Assembly (NCBI GenBank): GCA_018806915.1
Contig: JAGKQI010000066.1
Location: 124,001 to 188,000 of the forward strand
Reading direction: 5' to 3'
Source: Phytophthora colocasiae
Taxonomy: Eukaryota; Oomycota; Peronosporomycetes; Peronosporales; Peronosporaceae
Length of the DNA stretch: 64,000 nucleotides
Shown here: in pieces, positions 18,837 through 28,398 of the stretch
Layout of the letters: each line of letters starts with the position of its first letter
How positions within the stretch are numbered: position 1 is the stretch's first letter
Notes under the pieces: generated by a model
Database searches by the model: none
Seen by the model: the letters and a program-made list of their open reading frames with translations, nothing else
Told to the model about the DNA's origin: nothing
Translations under genes and position numbers: made by a program

Positions 18837-20198
18837 TGTGGTGAAGTGGACGAAGATCTTTCCCCGGAGAGGCGATATCAGCCACGAAGCCGAAGAGAGC
18901 CAGAACAAGCGACAGGGGACCTGTGATGCCCAGATCTGAGTCGAATCAGACGAGGGTACGATGGGTCCCGCCGGGGAACAGGCGGCGGAGACACCTGCGG
19001 AGGGTCAAGTGGAGCGGTGTTCGTTGGTGATCCGAGTTCTGCCGGAAGGAAGAATGGGGTGATCAAGGTGCCCTTGCGCGATCGGCAATGGTGGGGTCCC
19101 AAGTACGGTCTTGGCTCACGGTTCACCCCGGCACCCTGGAGCCTTCTAACAACCTGATCCTGATTCTCCGGGCGGCGACGAAGCGGGATCACGTAGCGAT
19201 CCTCTCCCGTTTAAGTACAAGATCAGCTCCGGATCAAGCTCAGCCCCAGGCCCGATGCAGACTCTTCTGGTAACCTGATCCTGATTCTCCGAACGACTAC
19301 CAAGCGGTATCTGGCAGCGATCAAGTCCCCGACTAAGTACGAGATCAAGTCCCGATTAAGTACGACATCAAGGCTAGGCTAAGTACGAGATCAAGTCCCG
19401 ATTAAGTACGACATCAAGGCTCGGCTAAGTGCGAGATCAAGCTTCGGTTAAATACGAAATCGGCTCACGATCAGGGTTAGGGGAGCCAAGCTAGGGATCA
19501 GCCATGTAGCCAGTGTCATGTGATCGTAGGATAGTAAATCAGGATGGGACCAGTAGGCATAGGAATAACCATAAACAGACTCGAATTTGCCCTGAACCAC
19601 TCAAGTGTCTTCGCTGCGCCTGGAACCGGGAACTACATTGGCCCTACAAGCGTCAAGAAGGTAAGGATACGTGACCTAGTGTAGCGGTTAAGTCTGGATA
19701 ATATATTGGCCAGCTTTGCCCTATCTAGTGAACTATCCTTTAAGTGCTTATTACGGATCAGAAGGAATTGGTTGTTTGGCCTAACGATCCCGTCGAATCT
19801 CGCCCCCTCAAGACCCCCGCTATCGGAAGCGGAAAACAACGGAAAGGAAGGGACTGAATCCCGAACATTGGACTATTGGAAGACCTGGATCAAGAATCAG
19901 GCACCCGGATCAAGACTCGAGAGTTCGCCTACGACCGGGATCAAGTACTCCGAGGTGGAGTGAAGAACTTCCACGCCACCGCAAACCCCTGCGTCACCCA
20001 AGACTTTCTTCCGACCTACAAGACACCTTCAGAAGTCACCTGGAAGAGCGTAACCCGCCTACCGACGGGTACACAAGGTGAAACTACACACAGCTAGATC
20101 ACGGATCATCGGGGGACCCCCTCCGTTAGTCGGTGTCTGGGCGCAAGTGGTGATCGAGACCTGCTTTAACAAGATTTTGGCAGATCCGCTCCACCACA
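18837..20198 (+). repeat. 5' LTR of copy B
   Basis: 1362 bp from TGTGGTGAAG to CACCACA, matched along its length by the 3' LTR (31272-32585) with scattered substitutions and indels. The largest length difference is in a 23-bp repeat. It ends one base before the primer-binding site. Confidence 0.9.
19318..19480. repeat. 23-bp tandem repeat in the 5' LTR of copy B
   Basis: Units of the form GATCAAGTCCCGATTAAGTA plus CGA, alternating with CATCAAGGCTCGGCTAAGTA plus CGA, follow each other about six times. The matching array in the 3' LTR (about 31754-31850) has about four units, so two units have been gained or lost since insertion. Confidence 0.85.
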
Positions 20199-22512
20199 AT
20201 GGTGCGCGTGCCCGGATCTTCTGGTGACTTCGGATATCACCGTGAGTCCCAAGAAGATGTCAAGGTAAAAGAAGAACAAGGGGAAGAAGTGCCTACGAAA
20301 GTTGGATCGACGGAGGCACCGATGAAAACAGAAAGATCCACAGGTCAGCAGAGTTCTGGGAGGATCTCTACTGACAGGCACGAGGCAGACCTGGATCGCA
20401 ATCCAGATCTTGAAGAAAAACCTCGAATTCCTCCCAAGGCCCCTTCGGGGGCCACCGCGGATCTCGATGAGAATCGAGGTCCGCACACGAGCGATAAGGA
20501 ATCAGCAAAGCCGAAACCTAATCTGCTCACCAAGTCCACTGTTGCTTCAAGATCGACCAAGAAAAAGAAGATCAAGAGCACCCGGACGAAATTGAAAGCT
20601 CCAGACTCAGAGCCAGAAGATGTGATCAACCCAGGATCGACGATCACCAAGGACGCGATCGAGCAGGCCTATTACAGGAAGATGCTAAATGAGACCTTGC
20701 TTAACGATCCCGTTCTTACGATCATACAAGTCCGCTAACCTTGCCGGCCCGGTGTCGAAGCCCCGGACTAGCTCTGACCGCCTGAACGCGGTGAAGATCC
20801 TACTTGATCTACTCCAAGAAGCTGGCTTAGTGGCTGGAGAGTTCGACCCAAACTCCCTATTTGACCTGGAACTGGAAGCAATTCAATCGGCGACCCATGA
20901 TCTATTCGACTCTCTCAGAATCTTGGTCGGCGAACGCTCACCGACGCCCGATCCAGGCTATCAGACTGGATCGTCATGCTACGCGTCAGCGACCTCGGAA
21001 CCAAACTCCGATAGCCCGAGAAGGCTGCAACGCATGTCGTTGGGGCCCTCTGGCGCCAAATTCCTGAAATCGCGTGCGAAGAAACAAGATACGCGATCGG
21101 TGGCTGCGAAACTGGAGGTCAAGACGCCCGATCAGCAAGAAAATCGCCGGATCCGGACAGACCAGACCGCACCGACAACTAATTCCACTGGATCAAGCAA
21201 CAAGTTGGACGACTACTTCCAAATGGCGATGGATCGTTTCTTAAAGGAACGGAGTCTCGCGACACCCCGATCGCCGATCAAAGGGGAGTTGGATGTTGAT
21301 ATGGAGTCCGTTACCGCCTAAGATCCCGATGCATGGGAATACGATCCGGACGATCTGGGCATACCAAGTTCCGGTGGACAGATGTCGAGCCGAGCAACGA
21401 TCGCATCCGCGGCGATCGGTCAAGGAGGATCGTCGATGATCCAGCGGGTCCGGATCTCAGCGATCTCGGATCTAAAAGATTTTGCGGGTAAAGATCTGGA
21501 CGAAGATCGCGCTCGGGCCTGGATCGGTAAGGTCAAGTCAGCGTTCCAGCGTGATCAGGCTACGGAAGAAGAAAAATGCCTCACGTTTGCAGATCTGATG
21601 GTGGGACCGGCAAAGAACTGGTACAGGCAGCTCAGTCGAACGACGAACAAGTGGGCGGATCTGCTGGACAGTTTCCAGACCCAGTATTGTGGATTGGGTA
21701 TGTCGGTCGCGTGGCAATACTATCACGCTCGCAAACGATCCGAAGAGACTCCTCTCAACTATCTCTACCGGCTCAACGTGGCGGTTTTACGTGCTAGACT
21801 GAAGATCAAGGATGGGAGCCCTAAGGCCCGCCGGGAACATGTAGACCACTACATCGAGACATTGGGAGATCCGGAGTTAGCTGATCGGCTGACCCTACTC
21901 CGGCTGAGCGACGTCGATGAACTGGAGGAAGTACTTCGGGCCCGGGAACGGGCGAAAAGCAGACAGCGTAAATCTGCGTTTGGATCGAAGTACAGACAAA
22001 AGGCACCGGCCAGTGCCCCGGCAGCACCCACCCGAGCGGTGGTACGGGCGATCCAAACCCAAGATCCGAGCTCGGAATCAGAGGAAATATCCGGATCGGA
22101 CGTATCCGATTCTGAAGGCGATCTCCGGAGGATATATCTTGCCGCGTCGGAAGACAAGCAGATCGGCACTGGGGGCGTTCCCCACCAACAGGATCAGTCG
22201 CGATCGCAGGTGAACGCGCAAGATCGAGCCCGGATCGTGGATCGCAGGGGTACGTCAGATCACGATCGAGGTCGCTGTTCACACTGTGGATCGCGGAAGC
22301 ATACGGATCTGGACTGCTGGAGACGTCTAACCTGTGAAAAGTGCGGGAAGAGGGGTCACCCAACGGATCGCTGTCTGTATACCTGCCGTGGTTGTGGGGA
22401 GATCCATGAAGCTGGAGAATGCCCCATGGAAGAATTCTACAACCAGATCCGCAAGTGGTACGATCCGGCTCGACACGCTGCGTTGTTCCCGAGAAGGTGG
22501 AGAAGATGTTAA
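20199..22512 (+). pseudogene. copy B Gag
   Basis: The ATG at 20199 is the base after the LTR and overlaps the primer site. The N-terminal frame runs to 20738 (charged region, then TITKDAIEQAYYRKMLNETL). A frameshift near 20705 leads to the frame starting at 20689. That frame carries LNAVKILLDLLQEAGLVAGE and DYFQMAMDRFLKER and is cut by a TAA at 21319-21321 where copy A has TCA. The capsid and knuckles follow in the same frame (from 21382): WIGKVKSAFQRDQ, then CSHCGSRKHTDLDC, CEKCGKRGHPTDRC, CRGCGEIHEAGEC. A one-base loss near 22490 changes the last residues relative to A. About 770 codons in all. Confidence 0.8.
20200..20215 (+). other. tRNA primer-binding site, copy B
   Basis: TGGTGCGCGTGCCCGG lies one base after the LTR and is complementary to a tRNA ending CCGGGCACGCGCACCA. 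Minus-strand DNA synthesis would start here. The tRNA species is not identified. Confidence 0.8.
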
Positions 22513-22641
22513 ACTAGGACGCTCGCCGGTTTGGAAACCGGTACGAGCCGAGCGTTCTGAGTACTGCATCTATGCATATGTGAACAAGAAATCGAGAGAT
22601 CAAGATAGGAGAATTCGGATCTGCGCGGTAATACATGTAAG

Positions 22642-23396
22642 TTGCATTCAGAGTATACTGCTAAGATCGCGAGTCTTCCCCGGATCGATGAGTTCTCGCG
22701 ATCTGGTGCGGAAGTGGCTTTGGATCTCAAGGAAGGAGAATCCAGGGGGTATTGGAAATACCACGCACCAGGAAAATGGTTCCGCCAAGCCAAGATCTCA
22801 GGCAAGATCAATCATGAAAGAGCGATCTTGCTCCTGGACACTGGCGCCGAGGTATCCATCTTGGATACCGCCTTTGCTCGTAAGATTGGGTGCCACTTGA
22901 CACTAGTCAGAGACAGGAATGTGTTGGGATCGGTGATAATGTGTACACCACCGAGGGAAGAACGAGGATCAAGATCACGCTTGCAGGATACTTGGTATAC
23001 TTTTTCGATATTTGGATCGGGGACCTATCCGGACAAGACACCATCTTAGGTATGGATTTCATGATTCCGGCTGGGGTCCGGATGGATCTAGCGAAGGGAT
23101 CGATGTGCTTACCTAATGAAGTAGGGATCCCACTTAGCGGTCGCAAGAGATTGTACGGGGAGAAGGTAAGATCGGTAAAATTGGAGGAAGATCTACATAT
23201 CCCAGTTGGGGGATCTGAAGAGATCGCATCGAGAGTGAAATTATCGGCGACGGAGAAATTGTGGGTGACCAGAGGTGACCAATGGGTACCTACCGTGGTA
23301 AAACGGACCCGGCCGAACTCGGTACTTAGTGATCACGAATTTGAGAGAGAAGATTTTACGATTGGATCACAGATTACAGGTCGGAATGGTACTTGA
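22642..23396 (+). pseudogene. copy B protease and following segment, frameshifted
   Basis: The first frame (22642-23049) carries the D-T-G motif in LLLDTGAEVSILDTAF. After RKIGC the protein continues in the next frame (22890-23396) with TRIKITLAGYLVYFFDIWIG and DTILGMDFMIPAG, the second conserved element. It runs through a C-terminal segment (LWVTRGDQWVPTVVKRTRP) that normally leads into RT. The same -1 shift after RKIGC is found in copy A. A further frame change near 23300 leads to the RT linker. Confidence 0.7.
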
Positions 23397-24820
23397 TCAA
23401 GAAAAAGTGCCTCGATTCCCCGGGTTTGTGTCGATCGGATCCCGACGCTACATGGAGTGGCAGAATCTAGCTCTAGAAGCGACTGTGGACGCAAGACCAG
23501 AACCTCAGGAATCCGTAGAGATCCCCTTACCGTCGGTCGAACGGCCGACCTACGTTACGCCGCGATCCATACTCCGCCGAGGTGGGGCAACCAAGACCGA
23601 CCCTGATCCTGCGCCAATATCGACATTAGAACCTCGATCACCAACCGATACGGTCGAAGTCAAGGTCGCATTCATCGATCCCCAACCGGATCCCATGGAT
23701 ACCCCACCGATTACGATCAGTTCCGACAAGACCCCGAGTGGCGAAGCTGGGGGCGGTGAGACTGAGACGAATGAGAGCTTGCCAGATCAGGCCCCAGATC
23801 GGACAGATCGGACATGCGAAGAAGAGATCGAGCTAACAGAAAAACCAGATTTTCAAATCGAGATCAAACATGTATCCGACGCTGACGCCGGCCCCACGGT
23901 TGAAGGCACCCCGATCCTGACAGTCAAGGACGATAGACTCCGTGATCCATCATTGAACGAACCCGATCCGACATCTCCGGAAGGGATCGAGAACGCCGAT
24001 CGGACCCACTTACACGAAAGCGGCGATTTTCGGCCGAAGATCTAGTCGATAATCTCGCGGTAGTACCAGAAACCCAGATCTCCACCACTGAAGAAGTCCG
24101 GATTGAAGATCTACAAGTAGAAAATCCGGGATCGGCTACCCCGGAGGAGATCGAGAAACTTCGACAGATTATTTGGAAGAAGCGACATCTCCTGATCGGG
24201 AAAGGAAACGCACTTCCTCCGGCGGCCAAGGGCGTTATTTGTGATATCGGCGTGAGGGATGCAAAGCCGATTGCACAACGAGTCCGAAAGGTGGCGCCAC
24301 AGTTCCGCGAGAAAGTATCAGATCTCATCAAAGGACTCCTAGCTGCCAAGATCATCCGGCCATCGACCTCGCCGTGGGCATCTCCGATCGTGTAGACATC
24401 CGACTATGTATCGATTATCGGTTGGTGAACGGTCTCACAAGGCTGATGATCTACCCGATGCCTCTGATCAATGACCTGCTAGAGGATCTTGACAAGATTC
24501 TGTGGTATTGTTCATTAGACATGGCGAGTGGATTCTGGGTCGTATCAATGACCGATCGAGCTCGCGCGATCTAAGCTTTCATCACTCCATTTGGCCTTTT
24601 CGAGTGGAATCGTATGCCGTTCGGGCTGAAGAACGCCCCTCAGATCTATCAACGTCTTGTAGACAATGCCCTATATGGATTTTTGAAGATCTCCCAGTCC
24701 GGAGATATGGAAGGCTCTGCGGATGTGTTCGAATCAGGAATCCCGGAAGATCCCGGTCGCCCGTCGGTGCTAGGACGGAGATCATACATCGACGATATCT
24801 TGATCACGGCTGGATCATGA
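23329..24820 (+). pseudogene. copy B linker and reverse transcriptase palm, broken
   Basis: The first frame (to 24045) encodes the acidic linker (DRTDRTCEEEIELTEKPD). RT follows in pieces: WKKRHLLIGKGNALPPAAKG, STSPWASPIV, then a 22-bp deletion relative to copy A near 24391 that removes part of VVIIKKNGVD and changes frame. DIRLCIDYRLVNGL, SLDMASGFW, a TAA after RARAI where A has TCG, then [14 protein letters not shown] and the catalytic YIDDILI. The final TGA after TAGS (24818-24820) is the one shared with copy A. Confidence 0.75.
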
Positions 24821-24826
24821 GATCAA

Positions 24827-26917
24827 ATGTGCGATCGGGTGGAAGGCCTATTGGAGGCCTGTGATAAGTGGAATCTCTCGATCAGTGTGGCAAAGAGCTT
24901 CTGGGGCATGGATAAGGTGGAATATCTCGGACACAAAGTGTCGATCGACGGATTGGAGGCGAACCCGAAAGACCTGAAGTCTCTGACGGATCTACCATTC
25001 CCTGGATCACTCCGATCCATGCAATCGTTCCTTGGAAGTTTGAATTACTATAGTCGGTTCATCGAGGATTACGCGATCTATGCATCGGTCCTATATGAAC
25101 TACGTGACGTGGAGTTCGCAGAACTGAAGAAGCGACCAGATCTACGAAAGATCATGGATAGCATGGACCTGATCACTCAAGATCCCGTTGCGCTTAAGTC
25201 GAATCAGGATGGATCACCAGACACCTCGACTCAAAGGGAGGATAGTACACCGGATTCCGACTTGGGGGCGACGCCTTTCCCCTGTTCAAGCGAGATCGAA
25301 GTCAATCTGGGCAAAAAAACTGGCGATGAGAGGTGGGGTAGAGCATACAGAGCGTTTACAGCCTTGAAAGCCAAGATCGCGTCAACCCCAATCCTCCGTC
25401 ACTTCGACATGGGGAAATTGCCCGTGGTAATTGTGTATGCTAGTGACTGGGCGATTTCCGCCGCACTAATGCAGGAACACGACCAGATCTACCACCCGGT
25501 CGCGTTTGCCAGCCGAACCTTGAAGACCAACGAGCTGAATTATAATGTTGCCGAAAAGGAGGTGTTGGCTCTACTTCGGATCTTGGATCTACACTACACC
25601 CTGCTGGTGGGACGCCGGATCAAGGTCCTAACTCGACACTCCACGCTTGCCTGGCTGTTCAGGTCTGCCAACCTCCAAGGACGTCTGGGACAATGGTCTG
25701 CACTTCTATCCCCATGGACACTCGAGATCACGAAGTGTACGAAGGGAGAGGATGAAATACTGGGGGCGATCGCAGCTAGTATAACACCCAGATCGGAGAT
25801 CGATGAAGCCCTGATCGCGATCGCGCCACGAAAGGAGCCAAAACGTCGGATTCAGACGCCGATCCCTACCGTGGAGTCAGATGAGGAGCTGTGGGTTATA
25901 AGTTTCGACGGGTCGGCTCGCGTGAAACGAGGGGGAGGCGCCTTCAGCGCGATCGTGTGGAGTTTACCGGAGTGGAAAGTGATCAAGGCTAGATCGGATT
26001 ATGCTGAAAGCCTTACCGTGAATGAAGCGGAATACCGTGGACTCTTGCTAGGTCTTGGCATGATCGCACAGTTAGAGCGCCGCCGTTTGGTCGTTTGTGG
26101 CGATTCAAACCTGGTGATCCGACAAGTCCGGGGCGAGATCGACTGTAAGGCGCCAGGATTGACGTTACTGAAACAGAAGGTGCTGGATCACTTGCGGAAT
26201 TGGGGGGATCATGAGCTTGTCCATGTGAAGAGAGACTGGAATGGGAGCGCAGATAGCTTGGCGAGTGCCGCACTGCAGCGAGAAAGCGGGATCGAGGTCC
26301 ACGATGAGGCAGATCGGTGCGATCTGATCACCCTAAATCGGCTCGATGAGGTGTTGGTCCCTCGAGTTGAAGATCGAACTGCACAAGTGTCGGCAGTAGC
26401 CACGCGTGCAGCCCGAGCGCGACCTGGTGCCGCTGTCCTGCGAGAGAAACTGATCCGGGAGATGCGGGTTGATCGGATCAGGCGAACCCAGGACGAGGAG
26501 GTCTGGATCGCAGGACTAAAGAAGTACCTGGCTGGGCAGATCGCGGATCTTACTCGAGCCGAATCTGGATCCTACGCCAAGATCGCCTCCGAGTACGAGG
26601 TAGATGAACAAGATCTGCTGTTTTACTGCCCACCAGGACCGAGATCAAGTGGTGATCGCGACCGCCTGATGAGACGCGTAGTTCCAGAAACGCTACAGCA
26701 GGATGTCCTCCACCACTACCATACGACTCTGGAAGGGGGACATCAGGGGATCGGACGCACTTATCAGCGGATCCGAGATCATTTCCACTGGAGGGGATCA
26801 TATCGGAGCGTGCAGCGATACGTAGGCGAGTGTGTAGACTGTGAGACTGGAAAGGGGAGGCCCACGATCCGGGGCGAGTCGCCGGGGAATCTGCAAACCC
26901 TCCCTGCCCAGATCTAA
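24827..26917 (+). CDS. copy B pol: RT thumb, two RNase H domains, integrase zinc finger
   Basis: 696 codons, the longest intact frame of copy B and in the same frame as the RT palm across one TGA. Layout as in copy A. RT thumb; native RNase H with YASD and TRH in place of DASD and TDH; second RNase H with ISFDGSARVKRGGG, NEAEYRGLLLGL, CGDSNLVIRQV and GSADSLAS; integrase HHCC finger (HHYHTTLEGGHQG...CVDCETG). It ends early at PGNLQTLPAQI because 38 bp present in copy A are missing here. That deletion removes the MDHIPS segment with the first catalytic Asp of the integrase. Confidence 0.85.
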   Translation: MCDRVEGLLEACDKWNLSISVAKSFWGMDKVEYLGHKVSIDGLEANPKDLKSLTDLPFPGSLRSMQSFLGSLNYYSRFIEDYAIYASVLYELRDVEFAELKKRPDLRKIMDSMDLITQDPVALKSNQDGSPDTSTQREDSTPDSDLGATPFPCSSEIEVNLGKKTGDERWGRAYRAFTALKAKIASTPILRHFDMGKLPVVIVYASDWAISAALMQEHDQIYHPVAFASRTLKTNELNYNVAEKEVLALLRILDLHYTLLVGRRIKVLTRHSTLAWLFRSANLQGRLGQWSALLSPWTLEITKCTKGEDEILGAIAASITPRSEIDEALIAIAPRKEPKRRIQTPIPTVESDEELWVISFDGSARVKRGGGAFSAIVWSLPEWKVIKARSDYAESLTVNEAEYRGLLLGLGMIAQLERRRLVVCGDSNLVIRQVRGEIDCKAPGLTLLKQKVLDHLRNWGDHELVHVKRDWNGSADSLASAALQRESGIEVHDEADRCDLITLNRLDEVLVPRVEDRTAQVSAVATRAARARPGAAVLREKLIREMRVDRIRRTQDEEVWIAGLKKYLAGQIADLTRAESGSYAKIASEYEVDEQDLLFYCPPGPRSSGDRDRLMRRVVPETLQQDVLHHYHTTLEGGHQGIGRTYQRIRDHFHWRGSYRSVQRYVGECVDCETGKGRPTIRGESPGNLQTLPAQI

Positions 26918-28045
26918 CAAAGGCAACACCGAACTACTGATCTGGGTAGATCTGTTCACGGGATATGTGATCGCGAAGGCCAGTTCCTCCCGATCGGCCC
27001 AGACCGTCGCAGATCTTATGAAGAATGCGTGTTCCGCAGATTTGGTGCTAGCGAGATGATCAGGCACGATCGAGAACCGGGTTTCATGTCCGACTTCTTC
27101 AGATCGTTCAATAGGATCCTGGGGCAGCGACAACGGGCGACGATGGCCTACCGGCCACAAGCCAATGGGACGGCAGAACGGATGGTACAAACGGCGACTA
27201 GGGCGATCAAGATGTACGTTCAAGATCTCGATCAGAAGGACTGGGATGAATACGCGGAGAGACTGACGTTCGCTATTAACACGGCTCACGATCGGGTTCG
27301 GGGAGATACCCCTCACTATTTGGTACACGGATGGGATCCGAGATCGACGTTGGAAGCAACGATCCCGATCGGGTCGACCAGACGCCACGATCGCGATCCA
27401 AGACGGTGGAGATATCGGGTTCAGAGATACTACCAGCAGTCGCGGGAACAGGTCAACGCTAGGCTGCGAGAGGCGATTGCAGACCGAGCCGATCGGCACA
27501 ATGAGGATGTCGATCCGCATCAGATCGAAGCTGGATCACGAGTTTGGCTATATCTAGATCGTGTAAAGGAAGGATATGCGGGTAAACTCGCTCACCTTTG
27601 GCACGGCCCGTTCCGTGTTGCAGAGAAGCTCAATGAATTCACGATCAAGCTGGAGATCGCGGGATCTGATTACCATATCTTCCCAGTGGTCCATGTTTCT
27701 AAGCTAAAGCTGGTGCGGAGTTTCCCGGATCGACCGCGGATCGAGTTGACGGTAGATGAAGCAGATCGGCTCGATTTCGATGAGATCCTCCTTCCGGAGG
27801 ACAGTTGGGTCCCAGATCTGGATGCCGATGAGTACGAGGTCGAACGGATCTCGGACATGCGAAGTGGGAAACGAACTCGCTACGGCCGGATCTATCGTGA
27901 ATTTCTGGTGCACTGGGTCGGTTATGATGAGCCAACGTGGGTCGACGAAGCTGATCTTAACTGTGGGGCCATATTGAGCGCGTTCCTACGTGACCACGCT
28001 AATCGGAACCGGTTCGGCGTGATGCAGTCGCATGAAGAGGTGTAA
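26841..28045 (+). pseudogene. copy B integrase core and chromodomain
   Basis: Two frames. The short one (to 27059) has SLPRSNKGNTELLIWVDLF and SSRSAQTVADLMKN. After the shift shared with copy A the second (27029-28045) has IRHDREPGFMSDFF, MAYRPQANGTAERMVQ, the GPFRVAEKLNEF fold and the chromodomain FLVHWVGYDEPTWVDEADLN. The first catalytic Asp is lost by the 38-bp deletion, so even a frame-corrected protein would not integrate DNA. Confidence 0.8.
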
Positions 28046-28398
28046 GGAGAGTCAGGCGAGGTGACAGGGTTGCCTCGCCGTGATCGAGGAAGCTGATGTG
28101 GAGGAGAATCCAGATCAGAGCGAGAGTTTTATATTTGTGTATATGCATGTGCGTAGGGAATTTGACGTTGGAAGATGGTGATCCGGGATGTCGAGATGGA
28201 GATGAAAGGGGATCACATTCTCAAAATGATGGAGTACGATGGAATGACTGTGGGAATGGAGAATACGAGAATCACGAGTGGAGATTATGGGAGTTACGAA
28301 TGGAGATGGAAGAATGCAGAACGGCCCTAGATGGGGTTCCGAATCCGAACTCGGGGAAAAGCCCCGTGCCTTGCTGCAGGTGATCAAGTTAGCACGAC

